Of a DNA stretch of 64,000 nt, positions 1 through 8,643 are shown one piece after another. How positions within the stretch are numbered: the first letter of the stretch is position 1; each line of letters starts with the position of its first letter. Below the pieces are notes generated by a model, which did no database searches, was not told the origin of the DNA, and was given only the letters and a program-made list of their open reading frames with translations. The DNA comes from Streptomyces sp. FIT100 (GTDB lineage Bacteria > Actinomycetota > Actinomycetes > Streptomycetales > Streptomycetaceae), in the NCBI RefSeq assembly GCF_024584805.1, contig NZ_CP075715.1:3282026-3346025 (forward strand), read 5' to 3'. Position numbers and translations under genes: made by a program.

Positions 1-120
1 GGTGTCCGGGTGGCGCTCCAGCAGCGTCGCGTGCACTCCGTGCGCGGCGAGGAACACGGCGGCCGACAGTCCGGTCAGCCCTCCGCCCACGATGGCGACC
101 TGCGTCTTCTCCTGCTTCAT
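1..120 (-). CDS. FAD-dependent monooxygenase, N-terminal part (cut by window edge)
   Basis: Only the first 40 codons are in the window. They form the start of a Rossmann FAD-binding fold: a short beta strand, the dinucleotide motif VGGGLTGLSAAVFL, and an acidic/basic end (LLERHPDT), closely matching the monooxygenase at 6912-8606. The ATG at 118-120 is preceded by an AGGAGAG-like ribosome site in the 11-bp gap after the methyltransferase gene, so the two are probably one transcript. The family hydroxylates aromatic polyketides or related phenols with NAD(P)H and O2. Substrate cannot be judged from this fragment. Confidence 0.85.
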   Translation of the reverse strand, partial: MKQEKTQVAIVGGGLTGLSAAVFLAAHGVHATLLERHPDT

Positions 121-131
121 GGTCCCTCTCC

Positions 132-1163
132 TCACTTGTGCGCCGTCACGAGCGTGTGGGTGCCGAGCAGCGGCTCCGCCGCACCGTCCGTGAAGCCCGC
201 CTCGCGCAGCCAGGCACGGCAGTCCGCCACCCGGTACTCGGAGCCGTCGGGGCTGACCAGCCGCATGTGCAGGCTGCTGAGCAGCCGCTCCGGGTCGCTG
301 CGGTCGTCGTCGATCATGCGGTCGTAGACGAGCACCGCGCCGCCGGGGCGGACCGCGTCGAAGACCCGCCGCAGCAGGGTGCGCCGCCGGTCGGTGTCGA
401 AGCCGTGCAGGATGTGGCCGAGGACGATGACGTCGGCCGCGGGAACGGCGTCGGTGAAGAAGTCCCCTCCGGCGAAGGCGATCCGGTCGCCGAGACCGAG
501 CCGGCCGACGTGCTCGGTGAACAGCGGCCGGGTGCGCTCCAGGTCGAAGCAGGTCGCCTGGAGGTGGGGGTGCGCCTGGACCAGTACGGCGGCGAGGTTG
601 CCGCGGGCGCCACCCAGGTCGGTGAACGAGCCGTAGCGCGTCCAGTCGACGCGGTGGGCCAGTTCGGCGCCCATCCGGTCGCTGTAGGCGTCGAGCCCGG
701 CGAGGAACCGCTTCATCCTGCCGGGGTCCTTGTGCCGGTCGCCGACGAACCCGCCCTTGTCGGGGTCGAGGTGCTGGGGTTCGCCGCTGCGCAGCGCCTC
801 GGTGAGCCGGCCCCAGGTGTCGTACAGCGTCTCGTTGGTGAGCTCGACGAATCCGCCCAGGTAGGAGGAGGCGTCGGGCACCAGATAGGTCCCTGCGAGC
901 ACGGAGTTGCGGTAGCGGCCGTCCGTGCGCTCCAGAAGGCCGAGGCCGACGAGGGCGTCGAGGAAGTCCGCGGCCATCCGGTGGTGCAGCCCGGTGCGCG
1001 CCGCCGTGCGCGCGGCGTCGGCGGGGCCGTCGGCGAGCGCCCCGAAGACACCGAGCGCCACCGCGCTGTGCAGCACCTTCGCGGCGCAGTCCGCGATGGT
1101 CAGCTTGATCAGCGGACCGGGGTCGACCGCCGCGGCCTTCGTCGGGTCTTCGGTCGTGGTCAC
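132..1163 (-). CDS. SAM-dependent O-methyltransferase (hydroxyneurosporene/acetylserotonin type)
   Basis: About 343 residues. An N-terminal winged-helix dimerisation region (about residues 15-95) is followed by a class I methyltransferase fold with motif I as DLGGARGNLA, then a motif resembling GHILHGFD and a VRPGG loop, as in O-methyltransferases of aromatic polyketide pathways (TcmO/DnrK-like superfamily). I chose the GTG at 1163 because a GGAGG lies about 5 bases upstream; the open frame extends further to 1256 without such a site. It sits 11 bp before a flavin monooxygenase gene, so hydroxylation followed by methylation of a phenolic scaffold is a reasonable inference. Confidence 0.85.
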   Translation of the reverse strand: MTTTEDPTKAAAVDPGPLIKLTIADCAAKVLHSAVALGVFGALADGPADAARTAARTGLHHRMAADFLDALVGLGLLERTDGRYRNSVLAGTYLVPDASSYLGGFVELTNETLYDTWGRLTEALRSGEPQHLDPDKGGFVGDRHKDPGRMKRFLAGLDAYSDRMGAELAHRVDWTRYGSFTDLGGARGNLAAVLVQAHPHLQATCFDLERTRPLFTEHVGRLGLGDRIAFAGGDFFTDAVPAADVIVLGHILHGFDTDRRRTLLRRVFDAVRPGGAVLVYDRMIDDDRSDPERLLSSLHMRLVSPDGSEYRVADCRAWLREAGFTDGAAEPLLGTHTLVTAHK

Positions 1164-1291
1164 ACGGGCCTCCAGGGCAGTCTCGGCGTCTGCTTGCGGT
1201 GCAGCCCCGACGATGGCCGGGGGGTGTCGAGCCGGGCTCGAAGAGCTCTGGAGCACACGTGGGGCCCGCGCCTGAGCGCGTGCGACGGCGC

Positions 1292-1327
1292 GAGGGCCGC
1301 TTCCCCCCGCACGGGGAAGCGGCCCTC
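1292..1327 (-). terminator. Strong hairpin terminator after the DHA2 exporter gene
   Basis: A perfect 15-bp inverted repeat (1292-1306 and 1313-1327) with a 6-base loop lies between the exporter stop (1358) and the methyltransferase start (1163). It should end transcription from the exporter and so separate the two minus-strand units. Confidence 0.8.
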
Positions 1328-1357
1328 CTGGTGATGGTTCGTGGTGCGTACGAGCGC

Positions 1358-2983
1358 TCAGTGCCGGTCGGCGGGCGCCTCCTTGCGCGCGTCCGCGGGC
1401 GCCTCCGTATGTGCGTCGGCGGGCGCCTCCTGGGCGCCCTCGGCGCCGCCGTGGTCCCAGGTGCGCAACGGCATGTTCTTCATCAGCAGGGCGATGCCCA
1501 GGCCGACGGCGAGCACCGGCACGGCGCCGAGGAAGACGGGGCTGAGCGCGGCGGCGTACGCGTTCTCGACCGCCTCCCGCACGGGGGCCGCGAGCTTGTC
1601 GAGGACCTCGTGCGAGGACAGTGCGTCGCGGTCGACGCCGCCGAGCGCGCCGGCGGGTACCCGCTCGGCCAGTTCCTCCGTGAGCCGGTTGTAGAAGATC
1701 GCGGCGAACACCGAGATGCCCAGGGTGCTGCCGAGCTGGCGGGTGAAGGCGACCGTCGCGTGGACCGCGCCGATGTCGTCACGCGGTGCGGTGTTCTGCG
1801 CGGCCATGGTCAGGACCTGCATGTTGAGGCCCGCGGCGATGCCGAACAGCAGCATGTACGCGATGACGACGCCCTGCGGGGTGCCGGTGTCCATGGTGGA
1901 GAAGAGCAGTGCGCCGGCGATCCCGGTGGCCATGCTGAGCACGGGGTACCACTTGTACCTGCCGGTCTGCGTGATGATCCTGCCGCTGACCACGGAGGCC
2001 GCGACGAGCCCGAACATCATCGGCAGCAGCACCACACCGGACATGGTGGGACTGGCGCCGGTGACGACCTGGATGTACAGCGCGAGGAAGTTGACGGCGC
2101 CGAGGAAGACGATGCCCGCGGCGAAGCTGACCAGCACGCTGACGCTGAAGGTGGAGTCACGGAACAGGTGCAGCGGGATGACCGGTTCGGCGGCGCGCCG
2201 CTCGGCGGCCACGAACAGGACGCCCATCACCAGGGCGACGGCACCGAGTCCGAGGATCTGCGGCGAGGTCCAGTCGTACTTCACCCCGCCCCAGCTCGCG
2301 AGGAGCGTGAGGGCGACGACCGCGGCGCTGAGGGTGCCGAAGCCTGCGTAGTCGATGTGTGCGCGCCTGGACTTGGGCGGCAGATGCAGACAGCTCGCGA
2401 CCAGGGCGAAGACGATGACGCCGAGGGGCAGGTTGATCAGGAACACCCAGTGCCAGCTGAGCAGATCGGTGAGCACACCGCCGATCGCGGGTCCGGCGAG
2501 GGCGGCCCCGGCGAAGACCATGCCGAACATGTTGAAGTACTTGGCGCCTTCGCGGGGGCTGAACAGCTCGCCGATGATGGCGAGTACGGAGACGAACAGC
2601 CCGCCTGCCCCGATGCCCTGGAGGGTGCGGAAGAGGATGAGCTGCTCCATCGACTGTGCGAGCCCCGACACGGCGGAGCCGACGAGGAACAGGGCGATCG
2701 CGGCGAGGAAGACCTTCTTGCGTCCGAAGAGGTCGCCGAGCTTGCCGTAGACCGGGGTGGTGACGCTGCTGGCGATGATGTACGCGGTGGTCACCCAGGC
2801 GAACAGGTCGAGGTCGCCGAGGTCGCCGACGATGCGGGGCAGTGCGGTGGCGACGATCTGGGCGTCGAGCATCGCGAGGAAGATCGCCAGCATGCATGCG
2901 GCGATGACGGTCTTGATTCTGGGGTCCGGGGCCGGACTCGCGCCGGACTGCTGGGTGTTGGACCCGGTGGTCGGGGCTGACAC
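1358..2983 (-). CDS. MFS drug:H+ antiporter, DHA2 (EmrB/QacA) family, 14 TM
   Basis: About 541 residues with roughly 14 hydrophobic segments. TM1 carries LAMLDAQIVATALPRIVGDL, the DHA2 signature with an acidic residue in TM1, and the loop GKLGDLFGRKK is the MFS motif A. The GTG at 2983 follows GAAAGG at a suitable distance; the frame upstream is arginine- and histidine-rich and unlikely to be translated. The cytoplasmic C-terminus ends in three imperfect copies of EAPADA. The likely role is export of the cluster product and self-resistance. Confidence 0.9.
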   Translation of the reverse strand: MSAPTTGSNTQQSGASPAPDPRIKTVIAACMLAIFLAMLDAQIVATALPRIVGDLGDLDLFAWVTTAYIIASSVTTPVYGKLGDLFGRKKVFLAAIALFLVGSAVSGLAQSMEQLILFRTLQGIGAGGLFVSVLAIIGELFSPREGAKYFNMFGMVFAGAALAGPAIGGVLTDLLSWHWVFLINLPLGVIVFALVASCLHLPPKSRRAHIDYAGFGTLSAAVVALTLLASWGGVKYDWTSPQILGLGAVALVMGVLFVAAERRAAEPVIPLHLFRDSTFSVSVLVSFAAGIVFLGAVNFLALYIQVVTGASPTMSGVVLLPMMFGLVAASVVSGRIITQTGRYKWYPVLSMATGIAGALLFSTMDTGTPQGVVIAYMLLFGIAAGLNMQVLTMAAQNTAPRDDIGAVHATVAFTRQLGSTLGISVFAAIFYNRLTEELAERVPAGALGGVDRDALSSHEVLDKLAAPVREAVENAYAAALSPVFLGAVPVLAVGLGIALLMKNMPLRTWDHGGAEGAQEAPADAHTEAPADARKEAPADRH

Positions 2984-3124
2984 GGAAGTGACCTTTCGGT
3001 AGTGGATCAGGGTGCCGCGTGCGGCTGCTGCCGCTGCGAGTGGTGTGCCGTCCCCGTCCCACCGGCCGCGGTCTGCGGGCGGCGTCATGAGCTGTCCGAA
3101 AAGGGGATCTTCACTTCGCTGTGC

Positions 3125-3187
3125 GTGCGGTGGTGCTGTACGTGCGGTGGTGCTGTACGTGCGGTGGTGCTTTTGCGTGCGGTGGTG
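3125..3187. repeat. 17-bp tandem repeat upstream of the exporter gene
   Basis: About four copies, the last two incomplete, of the unit GTGCGGTGGTGCTGTAC lie between the quinone-oxidoreductase stop and the exporter start. No coding or terminator role is evident; it falls in the presumed leader/promoter of the exporter. Confidence 0.8.
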
Positions 3188-3244
3188 GGTGGCCGGCCGC
3201 GAACGGGGGATGTCGCGGCCGGCCACGACTGCGGGGAGGGGCCG

Positions 3245-4222
3245 TCAGGGAACGAGGACGACCTTGCCGAGCTGGGCCCGGGCCTCCATCAGTTCATGCG
3301 CCTTGACGGCGTCCTCGAGAGGAAGCCGCTCGTGCACGACCGGCCGGACCTTGCCGGTGCCGATCATGTCGAGCAGGTCCCGCTGTCCCGCGGCGATGGC
3401 CTCGGGCTTGTTGTAGAGCATCGCGTAGAGCGCGAAGCCGGCCACGGTCTTCATGCGGCTGAGCATCAGCGGGTGGATGGGCTGGATGTCGCCGCTCGCC
3501 GAACCGTAGAAGACCAGGCGGCCGAACTGGGCCGTCAGGGCGACGCTCTTGGTGAGGATGTCGCCGCCGACGGTCTCCAGGACGACGTCGGCGCCGCGGC
3601 CTTCGGTGGCGGCCTTGACCTGGTCGTCCCAGTCCTCGTCGGTGTAGTTGACGGTCACATCGGCGCCCAGGTCGCGGACGAAGTCCAGCTTGGCCTGGGT
3701 GCTTGCGGTGGCGATGACCTTGCCCGCGCCCATCGCCTTGGCGATCTGGACGGCGAGGTGGCCGACGCCGCCGGACGCGGCGTCGATCAGGACGGTCTCA
3801 CCGGGCGCCAGCTGACCGGACTCCTTGAGCGCGTGGTAGGCGGTCTGTGCGGGGCTGGGCAGCAGGGTCGCCTCGGCGGCGTCCATGCTGTCCGGGATCG
3901 GGATGGCCCACGCCGCGTCGGCGATCACGTGGTCGGCGTAGGCGCTGTGGTCGACGTCGACGACGATGCGGTCACCGACGCGGAGGCCGGTGACGCCCTC
4001 GCCGAGCGCTTCGACGGTGCCGGCGACATCGCCGCCGGGTGCGCCGGGGAGTGACGCGTGGCCGCCGATGGGGATGCCCTGGCGGCGCTGGACCTCGGCG
4101 AAGGTGACGCCGATGGCCTCGGAGCGGATCAGCACTTCGCCCGGACCGGGCTGCGGCTTCTCCGCCTCTTCGACACGCAGCACTGAGGGGGCTCCGTGCT
4201 CGTAGTGGCGGACGATTCGCAT
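3245..4222 (-). CDS. NADPH:quinone oxidoreductase-like MDR enzyme
   Basis: 325 residues of the zinc-free medium-chain dehydrogenase/reductase family. The GroES-like N-terminal half includes GVTFAEVQRRQG and GGDVAGTVEALGEGV; the Rossmann half has the nucleotide motif AASGGVGHLAVQIAKAMG. No structural-zinc cysteine cluster is visible, which fits quinone oxidoreductases rather than alcohol dehydrogenases. The product probably reduces a quinone or enone with NADPH in the cytoplasm. The gene has about 210 bp of its own leader upstream and lies beside flavin monooxygenases, so a quinone-handling or detoxifying role is likely. Confidence 0.88.
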   Translation of the reverse strand: MRIVRHYEHGAPSVLRVEEAEKPQPGPGEVLIRSEAIGVTFAEVQRRQGIPIGGHASLPGAPGGDVAGTVEALGEGVTGLRVGDRIVVDVDHSAYADHVIADAAWAIPIPDSMDAAEATLLPSPAQTAYHALKESGQLAPGETVLIDAASGGVGHLAVQIAKAMGAGKVIATASTQAKLDFVRDLGADVTVNYTDEDWDDQVKAATEGRGADVVLETVGGDILTKSVALTAQFGRLVFYGSASGDIQPIHPLMLSRMKTVAGFALYAMLYNKPEAIAAGQRDLLDMIGTGKVRPVVHERLPLEDAVKAHELMEARAQLGKVVLVP

Positions 4223-4370
4223 GGTGTTTCTCCCAACTAGGAGGTGCTTTCGAGCCGCGAGGGATGTGCGCGGCTCCGCCCAGGGATCCGGGTTACAAGT
4301 TACATGCCCTCATGCACGTGTTTGCGAGTCTACACATTAATGCGACTTGTGCAAGGTCTTGCCGCGGTCC

Positions 4371-4430
4371 GCCGACCGCCGACCGCCGACCGCCGACCGC
4401 CGACCGCCGACCGCCGACCGCCGACCGACC
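4371..4430. repeat. Eight tandem copies of a 7-bp GCCGACC unit
   Basis: Eight perfect copies of GCCGACC run from 4371 to 4426, followed by a partial unit, ending one base before the stop of the next gene. The array is 3' of the monooxygenase gene and in the leader of the quinone-oxidoreductase gene. The 7-bp period makes it prone to slippage. Confidence 0.9.
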
Positions 4431-4431
4431 G

Positions 4432-5976
4432 TCAGACGGTGCCGAACCATGTGGCGAGGGCGGTGCCCAGCCCCTCGCGCAGCTCGGTCCCGGACGCGTC
4501 CCGGTCGGCCGCCCACGCGACGTAGCCGTCAGGTCGGACCAGCAGCCCCGCCAGCCCGGGCTCCTGGTCGCACTCGGCCCGGACGTGCTGGAGGCGTCCG
4601 GCCCAGCCGACGCCCGCGGCCCACTCGTCGTACACCGCGGCGGTCTCCGGCCGGGCGGCCAGATCGAGCAGCAGGCCGGTCCCCCGCTTCAGGTACTCGG
4701 GAAGGAGGGACTTGCCCTCGTCCGTGCGGAGTTCGAGGTCGCGGGCGAAGTCGCCGAGCAGCCGGTGCTCCGGGCCGGGGAGCGCGTAGCGGACGGTGAC
4801 TCCGCTGAGCATCTCGGCGAGGTACAGGTTCACCTGGTCCTTGCGCATGAGGTCGGTGAACAGCTCGCGCAGCGGGGTGACATACGGATCCGGGTTCATC
4901 AGCGCGATCTGGGCCCTGGTGTTGGCGAGCACCTTGCGGGCGGGCGCCTGGCGCTCCTCGTCGTAGCTGTCGAGCAGCCCCTCGGGGGCCCAGCCGTGCA
5001 CGGTGGCGGCGAGCTTCCAGCCCAGGTTGAACGCGTCCTGGAGACCGAGGTTGACGCCCTGGCCGCCGACGGGGAAGTGGGTGTGGGCGGCGTCGCCCGC
5101 GATCAGGATCCGGCCCTCGCGGTAGCGGTCGGCCTGACAGGCGGAGTCGGTGAAGACGGAGAGCCAGCGCGGCGAGTGCGCGCCGAGGTCGCCGCCCCAG
5201 ATCTCACGCAGGCTGGCGGTGAGCTCCTCCAGGGTGAGCTCCTCGCCCGGCTCCCGGTCGGCATCGAAGTCGAAGGTGGAGACGCGGTGGTAGGTGTCGT
5301 CGAGCGGCACACAGAACAGCAGTCCGCGCTCGGTGCGCTCCATGCCCATCGGAGCGTTCTCCCGGTCGGCGAGGATCACGTCGCCCAGGCGGGCGGTCAC
5401 CCGGCCGCCGGTGCCGGGAAAACCGATGCCGGCCGCCCTGCGGACGAGGCTGCGGCCGCCGTCGCAGCCCACGATGTACTTGGCGCGCAGCGTGTAGTCG
5501 CCGTCGGGGCCGGTCACATCGGCCTCGACGCCGTCGGCGTCCTGCCGCACCGCGGTGACCTCGTGGCCGCGCCGGATCTCGGTGCCGACGTCGACGGCGC
5601 GCTCCTCCAGCAGCCGCTCGGTCCTGGTCTGCTCGGAGAGCAGGGCGTACGCGTGCGTGCTGTCCAGCGCGGAGAAGTCGACCCACTCGTCGAGCCCCGC
5701 GAAGTGGCCGTTGCTCCAGGAGCGGGCGCCCTCGCGGAACCGCTTGAGCATCCCGCGCCGGTCCAGCGACTCCAGCGAGCGGGCGTGCAGCCCGAACGCC
5801 TTGGAGTGCGGGGTGCGCTCGGGGAGCCGCTCCAGCACGACCGCGCCGACACGGGCTATCCGCAGCTCCCTGGCGAGCAGCATGCCGACGGGTCCGCCGC
5901 CGACGACGATCACTTCGAGGTCGAGTTCGTACTCCGCGCTCTCGTTCTCGTCGTGGCCGGTCCTGTCTCCGGACAT
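4432..5976 (-). CDS. FAD-dependent aromatic hydroxylase (PheA/TfdB type)
   Basis: About 514 residues. FAD-binding motif VVGGGPVGMLLARELR near residue 25, then a DG motif (VGCDGGRSLVRRAAG) near 180 and the GD motif GDAAHTHFPVGGQGVNLGLQDAFNLGWKL split around residues 300-330, the order of class A flavin monooxygenases. The C-terminal thioredoxin-like domain ends with the cluster-typical LLVRPDGYVAWAAD. I prefer the ATG at 5976 (GAAAGG upstream) over the longer frame to 6102, which would run into the regulator's promoter. It is divergent from the MarR gene at 6101 and probably its main target. Confidence 0.88.
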   Translation of the reverse strand: MSGDRTGHDENESAEYELDLEVIVVGGGPVGMLLARELRIARVGAVVLERLPERTPHSKAFGLHARSLESLDRRGMLKRFREGARSWSNGHFAGLDEWVDFSALDSTHAYALLSEQTRTERLLEERAVDVGTEIRRGHEVTAVRQDADGVEADVTGPDGDYTLRAKYIVGCDGGRSLVRRAAGIGFPGTGGRVTARLGDVILADRENAPMGMERTERGLLFCVPLDDTYHRVSTFDFDADREPGEELTLEELTASLREIWGGDLGAHSPRWLSVFTDSACQADRYREGRILIAGDAAHTHFPVGGQGVNLGLQDAFNLGWKLAATVHGWAPEGLLDSYDEERQAPARKVLANTRAQIALMNPDPYVTPLRELFTDLMRKDQVNLYLAEMLSGVTVRYALPGPEHRLLGDFARDLELRTDEGKSLLPEYLKRGTGLLLDLAARPETAAVYDEWAAGVGWAGRLQHVRAECDQEPGLAGLLVRPDGYVAWAADRDASGTELREGLGTALATWFGTV

Positions 5977-6023
5977 GGTGAGCCCTTTCGCTCGAAGGAG
6001 AGACATGTGATTGCTTGCAGTTA

Positions 6024-6039
6024 TGTGCTTGAAAGCACA
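6024..6039. promoter_or_regulatory. Inverted repeat, candidate MarR operator
   Basis: TGTGCTT-GA-AAGCACA is a perfect 7-bp inverted repeat with a 2-base spacer in the 124-bp gap between the divergent monooxygenase and MarR genes. Size and symmetry suit a MarR dimer, and its place would let the protein repress both directions. A TAGAAT -10-like box at 6088-6093 points to the regulator. Confidence 0.65.
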
Positions 6040-6100
6040 CAGTGGATTGTGAGCATACAGATGCTCGCCTGCCGTAATCAACTCGCTTAGAATGCGCACC

Positions 6101-6589
6101 ATGGAGACTTCGACTCAGAGCCCGCTGCGGGCAGCGGAACTGCTCGACGCCGTCGGCCCCGCCTTCTCGCGACTGCGGCGCACCGCGGCGCTGAGCGTCG
6201 AGAAGCAGGTGTCCCGCAAGGACATGACCAGGACTCTGGTGCTCAACATCGTTCAGGACGGCCCTGAGCACGAAGGCCAGGAGATCACCGTGGGCGTGGT
6301 CGGCGAGCGGCTCGCCGTCGACCCCTCGGTCGCGAGCCGCATGGTCTCCGACTGCATCTCCGCCGGCTATCTGATCCGGGCGGCGTCCCAGCGCGACGGG
6401 CGGCGCACGATTCTCCAGCTCACCGAAGAGGGCCACGACACGCTCGCCCGCTTCCGCAGCCACCAGCGGGCCGCTTTCGAGCGCATCACCGAGGACTGGC
6501 CCGTGGAGGAGCGGCTGGAGTTCGCCCGGCTGCTGATCAAGTACGTGGACTCCATCGGTGAGTTGCAGAGCGACGGCGGCACGGCGTAG
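6101..6589 (+). CDS. MarR family transcriptional regulator
   Basis: About 162 residues with a central winged helix: GERLAVDPSVASRMVSDCISAGYLIRAAS is the recognition helix region, followed by a wing with QRDGRRTILQLTEEG, diagnostic for MarR. ATGs at 6092 and 6101 are both possible and neither has a ribosome site; a -10-like TAGAAT ending at 6093 would make the 6101 ATG nearly leaderless, which is common in Streptomyces. It is transcribed away from the flavin hydroxylase and probably responds to a phenolic intermediate or product. Confidence 0.88.
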   Translation: METSTQSPLRAAELLDAVGPAFSRLRRTAALSVEKQVSRKDMTRTLVLNIVQDGPEHEGQEITVGVVGERLAVDPSVASRMVSDCISAGYLIRAASQRDGRRTILQLTEEGHDTLARFRSHQRAAFERITEDWPVEERLEFARLLIKYVDSIGELQSDGGTA

Positions 6590-6594
6590 GTCGC

Positions 6595-6840
6595 GTCTTC
6601 GAAGTCCCGTCCGCCCGGCGGCGCCTGGCACGCTCCCCCAGAGCTCGCGCCTGGGAGGTGCCCCCCACGCCGCGTTGTCGTCGGTCGCCAATGTCCCCCC
6701 GTAGCCCTTCGGGCACGGAAGGTGACCTGACCGCATGGACTCCCTCCTCCGCCTTGCGATCGCACGCACCAGACGCCGCCGGGCCCGCCCTTCGGGCGGA
6801 CGACGCCCCTCTGAAGACACTCCCTAGTGCTGTGTCCGGG
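6595..6840. repeat. Hairpin-rich intergenic repeat element of the type scattered in Streptomyces
   Basis: No convincing gene lies between the MarR stop and the terminator at 6867. The stretch holds several short hairpins (for example CTCCCCCAG/CCTGGGAG, CCCTTCGGG and CCGCCCTTCGGGCGG) and phrases such as CGCCGCGTTGTCGTCGGTCG that I recognise from dispersed Streptomyces intergenic repeats. That family identity is from memory and not verified. Confidence 0.5.
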
Positions 6841-6866
6841 GCCCAGGGCCTGTCGGGGCGGGAGCC

Positions 6867-6906
6867 GGGCCGGGGCCCGCGGCGGGAGCGCCGCGGGCCC
6901 CGGCCC
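6867..6906 (-). terminator. Long GC hairpin terminator
   Basis: A perfect 18-bp stem (6867-6884 and 6889-6906) with a GGAG loop starts 6 bp past the stop of the monooxygenase gene at 6912. Being symmetric, it could also stop read-through from the MarR gene. Confidence 0.8.
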
Positions 6907-6911
6907 GTTCC

Positions 6912-8606
6912 TCATCCCCGTGCGAGGACCCTCCGCAGCACCGCCGTCAGCACCGCGGTCTCCTCGCCCGCCGGGACGGCGCCGTGCGACCGCCAGGCGA
7001 CGACGCCGTCCGGCCGTACGAGCACGGCTCCCGCCGGCCCCACCCCGTAGGACTCGGACCAGCGGCCCGCCGCGCTGACGAGCGCCTCCGGGCCGTCGCC
7101 GGGCCCGGGCACCACGCGGTGGGCCGCCAGCTCGACCCCGAACTCCTCTGCCACGGCCGAGGCTGCGGCCGTCCAGGCCCCGCCCCGTTCCGCGGCCAGC
7201 AGGACGAAGGCGCGCCCGTACAGATCGAGCGCGGAGATCTCCGCACCGCCCCGCAGCAGCACCGTGTGCGGCGCCCGGGTGCCCGGTTCGCCGTGCAGCG
7301 CACGTGGATCGGACGCGGCCGGGAGCGGCTCCGCCCCCGGCTCGGGGACGACGGCGGTGGAGCGGTACGGCTGCCCCATCGTCACGGTCAGCGCGTCGGC
7401 CGCCGCGGCCTGCTGCTCCGGCGTCGCGCTTCCGGAGCGCACCGCGAGCTGCAGCGAACCCTGCTCCGCCGTGTACGCGCCGACCGGGCCGCGCTCGGCG
7501 TCGTACGTCTCCAGCAGCCCCGTTCCGGCGGCGCCACCGACGACCAGCGCGAGCTTCCAGGCCAGGTTGTGGGCGTCGGCGATACCGGTGTTGGCGCCAT
7601 AGCCGCCGGTGGGCGGGATGACGTGGGCGGCGTCGCCTGCCAGCAGCACACGTCCGTGCACGAAGCCCTCGGCGACCTGCTCCGCCATGTCCCAGGGGAA
7701 CCGGGAGCGGATGGTCACCTCGACGTCGGGCGAGCCGATCGCCGCGCCGACCAGCTCGGCGCAGCGGGCGTCGGTGAAGTCGTCCAGGCTCTCGCCGTCC
7801 TCGGGCCGGTAGCCGACGATCAGAGTGCCCTCGGTCAGGGTGTCGTCATGCACCAGAATCCCCATGACCTGTGGGTTCTTCACATGGACCACGCTGTACC
7901 GGCGTTCGCCGAGCACGCCGCTCAGATCGGCCCCGAAGGCGATGCTGACATGCCGGGAGAGCACGCCCCGCCCCTGCCGGGGCACCTTCAGGCTCTCGCG
8001 GACGGTGCTGCGCGGGCCGTCGCAGGCCACCAGATAGGCGCTGCGGAAGGTGCTGGTGCCGCCGGTGCCGTCGCCGAGGACGGCGGTGACCCCGTCCGGA
8101 TCCTCCGCGAACGACAGCAGCTCGGTGCCGAACCGGAGGTCGGCGCCGAGCTCCTCGGCGCGGGCGCGCAGCAGTGGCTCGAGCCGGTCCTGCGGGAGGA
8201 GCAGCAGCCGGCAGGGGGTGAGACCGGCCAGATCGTCACTGCCCTCCAACTCCTCCTTGCTGAAGAGGACTTCACCGGAGAGGGAGGTCACCCCGGCACG
8301 GGTCCTGTGGGTCTCGAAGCCGGCGGCCGCGCGTTTGGCCGCGTCCTCGACACCTGCCTGGCGGAGCAGTTCGGCGGTGCGGGGGTAGTACCCGACCGCC
8401 CTTGGGTGTACGGAGGTGCCGGGGTGGCGCTCGACCAGGGTGCACCGCACCCCGTGGTGGGCGAGGAACACGGCGGCGGAGAGACCCACCAGGCTCCCGC
8501 CGACGATCAGCACGGGCGCGTCGCCCTGCCCCGGTACCTCGCCCTGCCCGGGTCCGTCGCCCTGCCCGGGTGCATCGCCCGGTGCGGCCGCGTCGCTGGT
8601 ACTCAT
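6912..8606 (-). CDS. FAD-dependent polyketide hydroxylase (PgaE/MtmOIV-like family)
   Basis: About 564 residues. VLIVGGSLVGLSAAVFLAHHG is the FAD Rossmann motif near residue 30, VACDGPRSTVRESL the DG motif, and GDAAHVIPPTGGYGANTGIADAHNLAWKL spans the GD motif; the C-terminal thioredoxin-like domain ends VLVRPDGVVAWRSHG. This is the class A aromatic hydroxylase pattern. The ATG at 8606 follows GAGAGAGGGA. The N-terminus before the fold is a proline/glycine linker with four GQG repeats. It follows the SnoaL-like gene by 37 bp, so both probably act on the same polycyclic substrate. Confidence 0.88.
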   Translation of the reverse strand: MSTSDAAAPGDAPGQGDGPGQGEVPGQGDAPVLIVGGSLVGLSAAVFLAHHGVRCTLVERHPGTSVHPRAVGYYPRTAELLRQAGVEDAAKRAAAGFETHRTRAGVTSLSGEVLFSKEELEGSDDLAGLTPCRLLLLPQDRLEPLLRARAEELGADLRFGTELLSFAEDPDGVTAVLGDGTGGTSTFRSAYLVACDGPRSTVRESLKVPRQGRGVLSRHVSIAFGADLSGVLGERRYSVVHVKNPQVMGILVHDDTLTEGTLIVGYRPEDGESLDDFTDARCAELVGAAIGSPDVEVTIRSRFPWDMAEQVAEGFVHGRVLLAGDAAHVIPPTGGYGANTGIADAHNLAWKLALVVGGAAGTGLLETYDAERGPVGAYTAEQGSLQLAVRSGSATPEQQAAAADALTVTMGQPYRSTAVVPEPGAEPLPAASDPRALHGEPGTRAPHTVLLRGGAEISALDLYGRAFVLLAAERGGAWTAAASAVAEEFGVELAAHRVVPGPGDGPEALVSAAGRWSESYGVGPAGAVLVRPDGVVAWRSHGAVPAGEETAVLTAVLRRVLARG

Positions 8607-8643
8607 GTCGTCATCCCTCTCTCGGCTGTGGCGGAACGCGTGC

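Noticed and set aside
138..1334. 398-codon plus-strand ORF opposite the methyltransferase
   Set aside because: Shadow of the minus gene; composition is Val/Gly/Glu-rich as expected from antisense of high-GC coding DNA and no motif is seen.
4264..6090. 608-codon plus-strand ORF opposite the flavin hydroxylase
   Set aside because: Antisense shadow that reads through the 7-bp repeat; no family features.
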